Shown one piece after another: positions 49,386 to 62,998 of a stretch of DNA of 64,000 nucleotides; positions within the stretch are counted from its first letter, which is position 1; each line of letters starts with the position of its first letter. This DNA comes from Apostichopus japonicus (lineage: Eukaryota; Echinodermata; Holothuroidea; Aspidochirotida; Stichopodidae), in contig NC_092572.1 in assembly GCF_037975245.1 (NCBI RefSeq), positions 2,331,501-2,395,500 on the forward strand, in the 5' to 3' direction. The translations under genes and the position numbers were made by a program. Below the pieces are notes generated by a model. It ran no database searches and was not told where the DNA came from. It was given only the letters and a program-made list of their open reading frames with translations.

Positions 49386-52300
49386 CCAACTCATCCTACT
49401 TTATGTATTTGGCACATACCAATAAGAGCGTTCGTATAATATTACTTTCGTGCCGTTAAGGGTCTATACCTCACAAGTCACAGTGTTGGACTACATAACA
49501 ACGTATAGGCATGTTTTTCATAACGTTATTAGTCCTACTGCTTATCCTTTCGATCTTCATTCAGCTCTTCCCAATTTCATCTCCAAAGTCTCTCTTCTGT
49601 GCTTGTCACTTGGAAAGCAAATACTTCAGAAAACATGTTCAGTCCCGTCTCTGCACCCCATGCAACGTGTCACGGCATATTCGCTATGTTTGCAACATTT
49701 CTTCAAATTATCAGCAGTTCTCCCTAGTAGTAGCCGACACAAAGCAAATGCGGTTTGCTTAATTACTATAGTCCAGTTAGCCTACATTCGAAAGGAATTA
49801 AAATGGTGACCAGTGAGCGCTGAAATCTCTCGAACAATCAGAAATCGTTACGCAGTTGGCCAAACTATAATACGGCTCTGGAACTCAGCAGCGCCGTATA
49901 TAGAGGGCCATGGAAAGAGAGAGAACAGTTGCGACAAATCAGTTCCCAGCCATCTTGTATCTAATTGGAGATTTCGTGTTTTGCATACAAGTGGTAGTTC
50001 ACTACACTACGCTGGTAAATATACTATTAGCCTACTATAGTCAGTATCTTAACTCTGAAACTGATGAGAAACCGTCATGATGGGTGGCCGAGTATTCGAA
50101 TGACAGTAAATTGGATACTGGGTAGAATACCGTTCGTTGTGAATCAGTGGCGTGAGGGAAATGGGAGGGGGATGCCCACCTCCGATCGTCAGGCGGTAGA
50201 ATATGGTTCAATCGGGGATGTTTGCACTACTAGGAGTGGCCCTTCTCCTTTCTCCTTCACATAGTGTTTGTTAGCAAAAACTTGCTTTTTGGCCTATTTG
50301 AAATATTGTCAAATCATCACTTCAATTGATGTTCAAGATTATTATTGAAGATATATGTATGAGGGGATATTTATGTTCCACAGATTAAAAAACACAAACA
50401 TGCAAGAAGCTTCTTATGCATAAATAAATATAATTGACTGAAGATTCCATGGTCGTTACACCTTTATTTTCATTCAGCTGCAATTGAAAGTGAAGACAAA
50501 GGTATAAGATACAAACAAGTATGCGTGTTGTAAATTGCAAAATTCCCGAAACTAAGTGATAAAGTGTAGAAGATAACAACAACAAACCGTTCACTCTGGT
50601 GACTCTGTTACTGATAATGAGATGTTTCCATTTGTTTTACTTCTGACATTTTCCACATCAGTTTTATCTGATATAAAGTTGTCATTCTGTCTTCATGACA
50701 ATACAAAAATGAGATGTTTTTTTTTCACTTTTCATCATTCAGTTATATACTGGTTTAGAAATCTACATGGAACATATCAATTGAATGTTTGGCACTGTGC
50801 ATATTAAGATTTCAAGCAACTTATCCATACATAATCTATTAATGATATATTAGAAGCCATGCTCACACGTAACATACATTTGACTTACAAATGCTATTCT
50901 GTCTTTAAGCTATTACTGAATTAAAGTGACAGTTCTTACGGGCATGTTGTAATATACCAAACTTAATAAGGACTTGGTTAAACTGAAACTGTCTTTGGTT
51001 TAAGTTTGCTATCATTTGGTGGGGTCAATACATCTTTAAGTTAAGAATTGGAGAACTGAAGATGTATTGCACATATTTTATTTAGTTTTGTGTGGCAAGA
51101 TTGATATCTAACACTGGTAGGTATTTTGTTTACTATTAGAAATACATCTCACATTTATATACCTCTTAAATAAATTTAGGAAACAAGGAAAAGTGGTAAC
51201 TATGAAAACAAATTGGCAATATGCAGAAGAAAAAGTTAAATAAAATAAGATAAAATAAGATAAATAATACAAAAACATGAAGGAGGAACAAACCCAACCA
51301 TAGCGCATTATAAAGTGATGACACAAAAGTAGTTATTGCACAAAATTAAATACAGAAAAGTAATAATGTTTATCAAAGCTAGTGAACGTGAAACAAATGT
51401 GAACAGAAAGACAATGTCAATGAGGGAAACAAAGGCAAGGTAATAAGCACTAGATTGCACATCTTCAGTTAAGAAATGATAACTGATTATAAAAAAAAAT
51501 TAGATTCTTTTGAAAAGAATGAAGTGAAGCGCCCGATCGTACATGAAGAGCTCATATGGGTTGCAATAACTTCCTTTTTGACCTGACATCAACACAAAAA
51601 TGTTTTTATAATATATACCAGTACCACCACTGTCACGGCTTTCTGCAGGGACATGTGGGTTCAGAGATTTCCTTACAAACACTGGGGTGCTTACAATACC
51701 ACACACACAACACACACAATCAACAAATTACAATAACACGCTGTTAAAGTTAATGAACAATTATTGGACGTCTTATTGCACTAATTTTATGATCCAACTA
51801 CTTAACAACAAAATAAATGAATTATCTTATAATTAAATATTGGATATAATTTTGCACGTTACGTTATATTGCATCCTCTATTATATTGCCCCTCTTGTTT
51901 CAGTTTACAATCCTCTGCAACGTTAAACCATAATGTTCATACTATCGGTATGAATATAATATAATAATGTTCTATTTAAGTTTGAAAACTCAAAGAATGT
52001 AAATACATCGCATATGGTTACACCTGGGTCCACCAGTTACATGGGGCCATGTTCAGGTCTGTTCCTGGTAGGTCTTCGGGCCAAGATTACTTCCAATTAA
52101 TAGCAATGCATCACTCCGATTGTAATTGCTTCAGGTGTAATACATTAATATGTTAATATCTTTACTCAATGCATTCCACTACTCCGTTAAAATGTTTCAT
52201 TCACGTCTGTAGGACGGTCATGTAACTACACTTCTAGTAGTATTTCAATATCGGCATAATATCTCAATAACATATAAGTTTTAAATTAAAGAATGAAATC

Positions 52301-54684
52301 TTACCATACAAGATGGCGAACGGCGTCCAGAACACAGGCGTTGGTTTGCTTTCAAGAAAGATGCGTCATCCAAGTTCCAATTACATATAATATACAGGTT
52401 TACCAAAGTTGCAGTATAATTTTAAAAGTTCCTACTGCTTCCCCTATGACAGACGCCATGTGCTCTTATCTATAGCTTTGGAAGGTAGTCAAACTAATAG
52501 TAACATATAATATAATATTATATATATAATATTTCGCACTAGGCGTTATACCCTGCCCGTACCTAATAACACCTTCTACGTACAATTTTGATACCAGTTC
52601 TGGATCTCAAACCCGAATGCTATTGCACAATTCACTTATATACCTAGCACCACAGGTGTATAAACAATACCCTACCAAGTTGGACTTTATTTTACTTGTA
52701 TAACTCACTAGCTGACTCATCCTAACTTGTGACGTTTAGAAGTTCTGGGCATCTTACTTCATTGGCAATGTGCTAATAGGGACTATACCTGTAAAATTTA
52801 CTAACCCAAATGACCTACTAACCATTGGATAGATATATGCTCATTTAGCCTATGAACTAACGAAATATAAGGAAAACAAAATGGACCATTAAGGTTGTGG
52901 CTATTTCTAAATATTAAATGTTTCCTGTAACAACCACATCTGATTGAAGGTCAGACATAATCAAACTGATCATTAGATGTAATAATCTCGACCAGTGCAA
53001 GACATGCATTTATGTCTTTGAGTGGCTTCTAGTCATACAAAGTCTGAAAGCCCTGGTGTCTCTATCATAGAGTTTAATCAAGTTTTTTCATTTATGAAAG
53101 GTATGTACTTAACCTTTACTAGGGAAAAATGGATCACAGCTGGATGATTCATGGATAAGCAGACCTCTGATTTAAGTAAATGGATCAAGCCCCTCTCCAC
53201 ATGATTGTCTTCAAATTTGCGGCTGTAAAGTTTAAGCAGTATGCCAGGTTGCAACAGCCATGGTACACGGACGTAACCTAACTGAACTGATTGCTCATGC
53301 ACTCATCAGTGCACATTTTTTCAGTCTCAGGTCGTAGGTTACTTCCTCTCCAGTATAATCACTGGACTACTACTCTTCATTTGATTGCTCTTGCAACATC
53401 AGCAATCAATTCTCCGGCTTTAGGTCATAGGTCATTTCCACTGCTTTGAATAAGTACTTTTCCTCCACCTTTGAAACATTACCAACTCTCACCATCTTTA
53501 AAACCTGTTGAAAGATTGAGAATGGGAATCAATGTAAAAAACCTTTCACAAAACTTTGAAAAGCTGTTCAAGTTTAACTCAGATATTCAAAACATGTATT
53601 TCAAATCATTTGAATTTGAATTTGACCACCACTGAAACATCTCAATGCCTATTTACAAACATGGTGCCACTATCTGGAATAACTAAGATAATCTCATATA
53701 AAAAAGTAAGGTCAAATAAAGCGTAATCTTTTTTTGTGGCCCTGCTTCCCTTTTGCTTTGCAATTGGTCGGAAAATACTGTTTCAAAAGTGATTTGTACA
53801 TTATCTGAGCGTATCACCTGATAAATAGACGTAAAGACTACGTATAGATAAATACGAATAGACTAATTAACAAGGCAAAGTTCAAAATGCTAGAAACATA
53901 GAATATTTGGACTGCCATGAACACTATGAGAAAATAGAAGGTACTACTGTACTTTCCTTCTTTAAACAAAAAGGTTTGGATCAGCATGTTAGTCTTTAAC
54001 TATACCTAATACTTCACTGTCGTTCAAATGCAAAGTGAAATCGAATTTACTGAACAGCTGTTATCACTAGACTAGTTTCTTTGTTTGTTTCATCCCTTTG
54101 TCTGTTTATGACTTCCTTTTGGTTTTATTCATTCTTCTTTCTTACTAACTATTCATAAGCTTTATTAAGTGTGACGGCTCATTGAAGAAGTCTTGCTTGT
54201 TGGAGCGTTGTTTGAACCCTTTACATACAGTAATTTACCTACAAATGCTTTTTGCAGTAGATGAGCAGTTTGCTAACATTTTTGGTTTTGATGATTAATC
54301 GTGACCTTTGTAGCCATGCAGGCTGATGTGCTCTTGTGCTGATTGGGTGAGTGTGTGTATAACGCCTTGCTTGTAGATAAGCAAGCTTAAAGGTAAACCA
54401 ATATCATAACTGGTGTGTAGAGGTACCACATTGTGTAGAAGAAGCCAATCGTTTATATAGGTCATTGGAGATCACCAGAGGTTAGACTGTGAAAGCCTTG
54501 TCAACACGATATCTCAAGAAGAACTACAAGGTACCAGAGTTACAGATCTGATGTACTTTTACGATTTTCATTCTCAGTAATTCTCCACTTGCTTGACAAG
54601 ACACAGATATCTTGAATAAAGAATATGTACATTCCTTAACAGTTCTACATCTGAAATAAAGAATATTTCTAACTACTTCACTTA
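49386..54684. other. Long stretch downstream of the 54-59 kb gene
   Basis: No exon with good splice sites and coding character could be supported on either strand. Seen: small AAATAAGAT repeats near 51240, TA-rich words near 52500, and AATAAA on the minus strand at 54161-54166, about 520 bases after the TAG of the Ig receptor gene, a candidate poly(A) signal. Confidence 0.4.
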
Positions 54685-57600
54685 CTATGCTTTCAAGTCA
54701 TCATATATTTTCTGCAGCAAACAGGCCAAAACAACTGTAATAATCAGAAGCACAACAAGCAGTGTGCAAACTACAATGGACGCAGCAGGTGGCAGACCTG
54801 TTTGACTATCTGTACAAAAACAATTAACAATTGAATGGTTAAGTAGCAGCAGTTCACAATATTATATCAGGAGTGTTGCAGGCGCTGTGTAGAGAATTGG
54901 CCTTTCATGTGAGTATACTGCAGATCTTAAGTCTAGAATTTATTATCACAGCAAGTACAGTAGTCCTGGATACAAAGGTTCACTTGTTAAAGGTAACAAT
55001 TGTTACATCATGGAAGCTACAAAATGTGAAATATGCAAGCTGGGTACAATATTATTGTGCATCAAGGAGAATTTGTTTATCTTAAGTTGAATCCAATATA
55101 TAGCACATTCAATCGACTTAAGATGAGCAGCTCTACAGAATGCAAAGATGGATTGAGACCTTGGCCTACAGAGATATTCTGGTGACATACAATACTTAAT
55201 GAGAAAGATATTCCACATGGTAGTTGAAAACTAAATCTCAATATATTGTTACTAACTTAATTCATGGTTAATTAAATGTAACATTAACCCTACACCTGGC
55301 TTAAACTGTTCCTCCAAAGCTTCACCTGGCCTATCCATAAACTGTGGTACCGTTGGCCTATCCATAAACTGTGGTACGTTTGGAATATACATAAACTGTG
55401 GTACCTTTGGAATATTCATCAACTGTGGTTCTTTGGAATATTGCTTAGCTGTCCATTGTTCTCTGTGTTTCAAATTTTATCAAAATGCAAAGCTTTTACA
55501 TAGAAATAGTTTACAGTATTTATGTTGGATCATCATGATTACATCATTAATTCTCAAAGGATGACTTTTCCTCTTGTCTTACTGAAACTTTGTTGATATT
55601 GCATTCGACATTGTCAGAATATTTCGCATAGGTCTGTTTCAACATTTCAAGTTTCTTTGCAATCTAGCTCCTTTTAATATGCTAATAAAAACTACCTATC
55701 TAACAGAATGAACAAGTGTGAAAGGGAAGAAATATCAAGAAAGCAGCAGAAGCAAAACTTACCATGTTTTGTAACATTCATCTGTAAGTTGATCATCTCT
55801 CCTTCAGAATCAGTACATGAACAGGTAACATACTTGTATTCTTGATATACTAGCACACCAGACAGTGGTGTACAGGATACACTAAGGACACCATCTTCCA
55901 CATCCTTGCAGCATGGTGTGCTGTATGCATGAATTACACCTTTAGGTTCTTCGATGGCAATTGATGAGTATGTCTGACCCTCAAAGAATGGTCTGTTGTT
56001 TATTCCTACAACAATAAGAAAGGACAACATTTTGAATACTTTGCTACAAAGCACACCTGTATCAGTTACAATGCATCAGGAAAATTTCTCTTCAGTTTCA
56101 ACAGTGCTCAGTACTCCATTTTGGCCAGTGGTAGGTTGAGAGAGATGCTTGTTTGCCATGTTCTTAGAGACCTTGTCAACATCAGGAAAAAACATTACTA
56201 TCAAACAAAGTTAAATGATCAACTGAACTCAAATGATCAATGAATCTCTCAGCATGACAATTATGTCCTGCCCCATACCGCCCCCACCCCAACAACACCA
56301 CTTCCCTGAAAGACTTGTTTTGTGTGCCTCTTTTATAGTCTGATTGAATTGCCGATGGTGTATTGTAAAGCAAGAGAAGGGGTTGGTTGTCCACCCTAGA
56401 GAGGAAGTACTGATCTTGACACTCCATTTAAATACTTCCAGTAACTATCTGTATTTTCTTATCCTTATCCTTATCCTTATTGTTTCTTGTCCTTGTCTTA
56501 ATTTGTTTTGTTTTTAATTCAACCTTTTCCACTGGTCACAACCACGTCTTTTCCCAAATCTTATTTGCATGTGTAGAATATTCTGAGTTTAATTTTGAGT
56601 GAATTTATTTCTTTGAGGCCTATTTTCATTAGGAGTACTGGTAATAATATCTTTACATGAACAGCTTAAAATAGCTGCTAACAAAATGGCAAATGAGAAA
56701 GAAATTCAACTTGCTATCATTTCAATCATGTCTACAATTTCTTTGTTCGAGTTTTTAGTAAACAGATGGCGGTGTATATTTTCTATATATAGAAAGTGAG
56801 AAAATTGAAAAGCCAGAAAGTCAGTTGGCTTAGTTTTGCTTTGCCAAATGTTCAACGAGAAAATAAACAGTTAACACCTCAAACAAGATTCTTATGTGTT
56901 GTCCATTACTGACTTCAAGTGATCAAGCCAGATTGTTGGACAATTGTAGATGTACTGTACCTACCGAGTTAGATGTTCATCATCCAGGCTTTACTTGTTT
57001 CTATCATATCTACAAAGGTTTTAAGAATTCAGAATCAGTTCATGTACAGGTACTTATATTGTACAGGGACCTATGTAAAGTGACCTATATTAACCTAGAA
57101 TAAATTTCTAAAAGATATACCCTATTCAGTTATGAGGTGCATGCTTGCAAATGTTTACACACTATAACCTCTTTTGATCTTTAACTTTCAGTTGAGAATA
57201 GGGTTCTTGTAATCACCAACTTGGATCTATATTACAAGTATGAAGTTAATTTTTTTTATAGTTCTTGCATTAACAAAGTTTTCACACAATTATCTCTGTT
57301 GACCTCAAAACACATTTAACCATCACAAGAAATGGTTCTTGTACTCAATATATTGGATCAACATACCAAGTACAGAGTTAATCCACCATAAATTTTTTGA
57401 ATTATTGTGTTTACAAGCAGGTGTCACATACACACACAAACACGTACCCACACCATCTCATAGAATCCTATCACCTCCGACGATTGAATAATGAAGAAAC
57501 ATCAAGATAGCAACAGAAACAAAACTCACCATGTTTTGTTACATTCATCTGAAAGTTGCTCATCTCTCCTTCAGAATCAGTACATGAACAGGTAACATAC

Positions 57601-58828
57601 TTGTATTCTTGATATACTAACACACCAGACAGTGGCGTACAGGATACACTGAGGACACCATCTTCCACATCCTTGCAGCTTGGTGTGATGTATGCATAAA
57701 TTACACCTGTAGGTTCTTCAAAGGCAATTGATGAGTATGTCTGACCCTCAAAGAATGGTCTGTTGTTTATTCCTACAACAATAAGAAAGGACAACATTTT
57801 GAATACTTTGCTACAAAGCACTCCTGTATCAGTTACGATGAATCAGGAAAATTTCTCTTCAGTTTTTAACAGTGCTCAGTACTCTATTTTGGCCAGTGGT
57901 AGATTGAGAGAGATGCTTGTGTGCCACCTTCTTGTCAACATCAGGAAAAAAACTACCATCAAACAAAGTTAAATGATCAACTGAACTACAGTACCCTTGA
58001 ATGTCAAATGATCAATGAATCTCCTAGCGTGACAATCCCTCCCCCCCCCCCCACCACTTTGCTGAAATGGCCTGTTTGAACTGCTTATGGTTCATATTGC
58101 AAGAATTCAGACCTAAATCAACTTAAAGTGAACTTAAAAGGAGATAAATCTTTTAAGTTATAGAGTCCATGCTAACAAATATTCTAACAACTGGTCGTCT
58201 GCCGGACAATCTCCACAGCTGATGTTGGTTGTTTTGGGTGACAGGACCACCACTAAAATTTCGCCCGACAAATCATCCCCATTGCTGACCAACTATATAC
58301 ATAACAGGTGCTGTTGTTAAGAGTAAATCAACAAAGAGACAGTCCCAGCAACACTGGTCAACATAAACTGAGGTGTGAGCTGATAAAAAAGGGTGTTCAT
58401 GTCACTAATTCACCAGCCTTGAGAAAACACCAACTGAATGACTTACCTGATGAAACTGTTAGCAGATGGTCTGAGTAATATTTATATCCAGTTTCGTCAC
58501 CTAGCTGGCAGCGGTAGGTATTGCCACCATCCTCCATGGTAAGGTTCCTCAATGCAATGCTTCCATTAGGATAAAGAGTACAGTCATTGAGCTCTATATT
58601 GCAAAGTATGGTTCCATCAACATTAAATGCCAACTGAGCATCTTGGCCATTTGTTAATACATCCCATTTCAAGTTTCTTCCCCCTTCTGTGGTTTTGACT
58701 CCACAATCCAACGTCACACTCCCTCCTTCCTTTACAGATACTATTTGGACCCCATATGCAGTAATCACATTGCCTGATGATGTACAAAACAAAAACAAAA
58801 GTAGAAAAGATGCACAGATCCAGATCAT
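54685..58828 (-). CDS. Single-Ig membrane receptor with a duplicated extracellular exon
   Basis: Exons (minus): 58447-58828, 57530-57772, 55763-56005, 54685-54809. All junctions are GT..AG and phase 1. Exon 1 gives a signal peptide (ICASFLLLFLFC) and an Ig domain with SVTLDCGV, LKWDVL and EDGGNTYRCQ. The next two exons are near-identical 81-codon modules with four or five cysteines, for example VSCTPLSG and YVTCSCTD; their family is not recognised. The last encodes DSQTGLPPAAS, about 23 hydrophobic residues, then QKIYDDLKA and TAG. With both modules 330 residues, with one 249. Predicted type I surface protein with a very short tail. An AG inside the signal peptide (58774-58775) could instead be a splice acceptor joining the upstream candidate exon. 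The stop overlaps a GTAAGT, so a longer tail is conceivable. Confidence 0.75.
55763..56005 (-). CDS. Duplicated extracellular exon, copy 2
   Basis: 81 codons, phase 1-1, acceptor TTGTTGTAG and donor GTAAGT. It differs from the copy at 57530 by about 12 bases and 7 residues (for example Phe/Ile, Ser/Cys, Tyr/His). Both ORFs and both splice pairs are intact, so both can be used, together or as alternatives. Confidence 0.8.
57530..57772 (-). CDS. Duplicated extracellular exon, copy 1
   Basis: 81 codons, phase 1-1, donor GTGAGT. It reads INNRPFFEGQTYSSIA and later KDVEDGVLSVSCTPLSG and YQEYKYVTCSCTDSEGE. The copy distance is 1767 bases, and flanking intron sequence is part of the duplicated unit (about 55725-56310 and 57495-58070). 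Confidence 0.8.
58447..58828 (-). CDS. Signal peptide and Ig exon of the 54-59 kb receptor
   Basis: The frame is open from MIWICASF to the GTAAGT donor. The Ig domain has both cysteines (LDC and YRC), the core Trp (LKWDV) and N-x-T/S glycosylation sites; two more cysteines (LCNIELNDC) could pair in the C'-D region. Confidence 0.8.
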
Positions 58829-59034
58829 AAAATTGTGATGATTAAGTGATTTCTTTCATACTTATCAAAGGAGAGATCTTTTGAAACATATTTTCAAATT
58901 TAAATTCAGATTAAATGTTTAAAGCACCTTTAATACTGTTTCTTGAAAGCTCTTCTTTTGTTTCCAGTGAAAGTGCACGAGTTGAACCTTGAACTATATA
59001 ATCACAACGAATGTCTGCAATGCATTTCTTTCAC

Positions 59035-59172
59035 CTGATATGTTAATAGCATCCTTGTAAGCGCCTAAACACGATGCAAGAAATTTCTCACCATCGTTTT
59101 TTATTTTATATTCATTAATCTGCAAGGGGCATGGATTTTGCAAATTAGGAACTATATGACAGTGCTCACCCT
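59035..59172 (-). other. Candidate upstream extracellular exon
   Basis: 46 codons between a TGTTTCAACAG acceptor and a GTGAAAG donor, phase 1-1, reading GEHCHIVPNLQNPCPLQ and FLASCLGAYKDAINIS, with three cysteines. It would splice in frame to the internal acceptor at 58774 of the Ig exon. A further phase-1 donor at 59627-59628, after TLLCLAI, could be its upstream partner. Plausible but unproven. Confidence 0.35.
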
Positions 59173-60080
59173 CTGTTGAAACACTGGACAGCATTTTACC
59201 AGTAAAGGGTAGATTATGGGTCTAAATTGAGTGTATTGACTAATTTCTATTACAATGTTTCTCTGAATGCAGAGGAAACTAATGTAGAGGGACAAAACTC
59301 CCAATTCAACTTAAGCAATCTGTGAAATTCTTATATTGGATATTACAAGACTATTCTATTATTAAAACCAATGGGAAGAATGCACAAGTACTTAGTTACA
59401 GATGGGATACTTGCACAAGAGGGACTCAGTACTTAGATATAGGTGGACCTAGAAAGAATGTGAGTCTGTGAGACCAACATACATGTTATGTTTTGAAGTA
59501 GACTCACATACATGTATTAAACCTGTTCTACTAGAATTTAATGGTTTGAATATTATATAGGTTGGAAAAGCAATATGAAACGGGAAGTGTTCTTTTTAGT
59601 AAAACAAATAGTGAAACAACACTCACCGATAGCCAAACAGAGTAGTGTGTATCCTGTACCAATTTGTGATTGCAACCTCCTCCACCTACGAGTTATGAGG
59701 AAATGCAAGCAAGGGTAAGAACCATACATAGAAACAGAAACAGGAAAGATATATGCAAATGTTTGAACCTCATCCAAGCTTTCCTTTCGAGTTACCATGT
59801 TAAGTGTGGTTTCATCATATGGATTAATCTGTTGACCTCACATAACTTTACTTCACATGAGAAACTATTAGTTAGTTAGTGAGTTAAACTCCCTTTTACT
59901 TACCAAGGTGAAACCAAATATAGTATCGTTGCATATCTAATGCATACATCTTCCTGTTCACTAGGAACTTCTCAACCCAAGTCTATTGAATCAAAGCTGG
60001 ATTGCCTCATAAAGTGGGTGAAAATCCAAACCTAAATGAGCAATTGCTGTGGTCATCAGATTTGCATTCAGCCAATAACA
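59173..60080. other. Upstream of the Ig receptor gene
   Basis: Probably promoter or 5' exon region of the minus-strand gene. The frame at 59553-59798 ends at a GTGAGT donor but its start is unclear. Confidence 0.35.
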
Positions 60081-60330
60081 CCAATATATAGTTTACAATT
60101 ATGGGCTGGCATGACCCCAAAACGTGGCTGAGGTCATGAGCTAAGCCTTCAGCCACTCAAATCAATAGTTTACAATTATGGGCTGGCACGACCCTGAAAC
60201 GTGGCTGAGGTCATGAGCTAAGCCTTCAGCCACTCAAATCAATATAGCTCACAATTATGGGCTGGCATGACCCCCAAACGTGGCTGAGGTCATCAGCTAA
60301 GTCTTCAGCCACTCAAATCAATATAGTTTG
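60081..60330. repeat. Minisatellite, about 78-bp unit, 3.2 copies
   Basis: Units near 60091, 60168 and 60247 share ACAATTATGGGCTGGCA, CGTGGCTGAGGTCAT and GCTAAG(C/T)CTTCAGCCAC, then TCAAATCAATA. Confidence 0.9.
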
Positions 60331-61095
60331 TCTGACTGTGAATTGCAGTACATGCATACCTTAAAGCAGGCAACTGCCTAAGTTCCGCATTGAAACCACC
60401 TAATGCCCTCCCGTGATAACCACACAGCTATTTTCTACTTTCAACTTTGACCCTTAATGATGTCATTTAACTTAAAGGGGAAGCTCACGATAAAAACCAG
60501 ACAATTGTTTAGGGCGATTCCATGGTAACTTGCATTACACTTTTTGCTGTTTTTTTTATAATCCAAGTGCTGTGGCTTGAATATGGGTTAGTGTAACTCC
60601 TCAATTTTCTGTGGTGTTATATCCAACATTCATAGCTACAATATGAAATTATCAAGAATTATATTTATGTTCGCCTTAATGTATGGTGCGCTTCCAAATA
60701 TCGGTAACTCGCATTACGGGAAAAGGACACCTGAAAAATTGACACCGGTACAAAATGGCACCGTGCTCTAACAAAGAATGATTTCTTCAATTGCATACAT
60801 GTACAAGATATCTACCCTACTGATGTTTATATATCAGCAGTAGAAAATATGAAACAACTTCAGATGTGGTATGGAGGGGGAAAAAGTCAGTCATCCATTT
60901 TGCTCTTTATTCATCAAATTCTTTGAAAGAGATATGCTCCAAAGCCATTTTTGAAACACTTGGAAACTCTTAGAAACTGTAAAACTCTTTCCAAAACTTT
61001 TAACAACATTTTAACAACAATTTGCAAAACATCTTGACAATTATATCAATAATAATAATCGAAGCTGATTGAACCAAAAAATCAACTAAAGAATT
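60331..61095. other. Intergenic
   Basis: No gene seen. GGTAACT(C/T)GCATTAC motifs lie at 60535 and 60703. Confidence 0.4.
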
Positions 61096-61238
61096 GTTGA
61101 CTAACAAGATTGCATTGTACACTATTGAATTATCAATCCATATTTCCAATCAAGCTAATCCAAAATTGTTGACTAACAAGATTGCAATGTACACTCTTGA
61201 ATTATCAATCCAAATTTCCAATCAAGCTAATCCAAGCA
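61096..61238. repeat. Two tandem copies of a 72-bp unit
   Basis: GTTGACTAACAAGATTGCA begins each copy (61096, 61168); both continue TTGAATTATCAATCCA and TTTCCAATCAAGCTAATCCA. Only about 5 differences. Confidence 0.93.
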
Positions 61239-62998
61239 AACTGGTAGCGCTCCTCTTCCATTTTAATGTCTCAAAACATCTACTGAAAGTTAAACAGGTT
61301 CACAGCTTATAGTGAATTACAAGAAAAGTTTCTTTGGCATGTTAAATAGTGATTGGTCCTTTGAAAATTTGTATTTAGGGTTCTTAGGAAAAGCATGAAA
61401 CTAATAAAACAATCCTTGTTCCTAATTATATCAGTATAATAACATCATCGACAATAACACAATAGATGTTTCATTATGCGGTATGAGGGCATGGTGGTAG
61501 GCCATTCTAGATAACCTTGAATGGATGGTGTTTTGTATCAAATTAGAATTTTGATGCAAACTTGAATTGGCCACGACTATTAGCAATCAAAGGCGTTCCC
61601 AACTTCTTTATCATCTGGCTTCGTCGATAGAAAGTTGCTATCCCTGGGGTTCGGCCATTTCCAGTTATCGATCCTTCCCGTGAAATGTCCGGTGGCCTGC
61701 CTTATTTTGTGTAATTTTGGGATTTGAAATGCTTTGGAGTAAAGGTTGATTTTCACGTTGTACAGGTAGTGATAAGACACTCATATTGGGGAGAGGGGTT
61801 TGCACATCATGATATTTGGGGAACACACATTTGAATTGGTAAACCACACCAATCTATTCCAACTGACCAAGCCTCCACAATCCTGCCCCCTCCCCCCCCC
61901 CTAGAGGCCCCAATCCTCCCCTATGCAAACTACCCGTCCGCCCCATCGCCTCTACCCACTACAGTAATTCTGAAGTGCCCACACCCTTGGCAGCATCAGT
62001 TTTCATATCAAGACTAATTTCCATCAAGATGTTGGGAACATTATAATGGTCATGTTTTACAATATTTGCCCATCCTTGAACATACCAGATTACTATGTGA
62101 TAGGCTACAGACTAATATAGCCTAAGCTCTCACAATTTGTCCTAAATATTGTATTAAGCAATTAATATCCCATGAAAATGCTAATGTTAAAATGGAGAAA
62201 GAATATGCTAACTTTACTCATTTGATGATGTCACAGTTCAATGCAACTTGGAAGGTCCATGATTCCACAAAGGTCAGGTGATAAAATCATTAATGTCTGT
62301 TGAAACTGTCCTAAGGGTCACATGTGATGTAATGGAGGTTGCAGTGCATTCTGGGTACAGGAAGTGTACCTACTGTGCACACCTTACATAAGTATATAGT
62401 GCACTGTATTGTTTTGTTGATCAGTAGTACTGCAAGTTAGATTGGAAGAATATATGGTAACTCCCATTACAGCGGTAACTCGCAGTACTGGTAACTCGCA
62501 TTACAGTTTTCAATGGCTCTTTATATCTATATACTAGGTACATTTCTAATTCTTTCAACTATTGTTATACTCTTTACTTTGACTAGAAGCATAATATGGG
62601 ATGGCAGGAAATGATCTGCTCCGGTGAAAAAAAAAGTTAAAAACTTGGTCTCTCGGTAACTCGCATTAGGCTCTCAAATCAGCTCTGTGTCGTTACAGCC
62701 ATATATGCCTACAAACCAAAAATGTTTGGGGAAATTGTGATCAATATTTTAATATATCACTAATGGCACTACCAATACAGTACATATATAACAAATTTAT
62801 TTAGGGTGCTTTCAAATACGGAAATCTGAGACTTTGAAATATCCATACTATTTCCTCAAATATTCCCTCAAAAATCAACATTAGTAAGGTATTCACATTT
62901 TTTGATAGGAGAACATGGTAAAGTTGGAAAAAAAAGTACATAACCCAGACCCTAAATAAATCTAATTTTCTTTTGGATGGAAGGGAATTTCTATGGCC
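61239..62998. other. Intergenic with recurring GGTAACTCGCATTAC words
   Basis: No supported gene. The word and close variants occur at 62456, 62474, 62490 and 62655. Confidence 0.4.

Noticed and set aside
49450-49809. 119-residue plus-strand frame
   Set aside because: No domain, no splice context and a second overlapping frame of similar quality.
51500-51715. Possible tail exon after a CCCTGCAG acceptor
   Set aside because: Two frames are open with different meanings and neither continues the phase of the membrane-span exon convincingly.
53078-53302. 74-residue minus-strand frame downstream of the Ig receptor
   Set aside because: No motif, no matching splice phase and ordinary composition.
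61580-61780. Minus-strand 66-residue frame
   Set aside because: No recognisable domain and no supporting splice sites.
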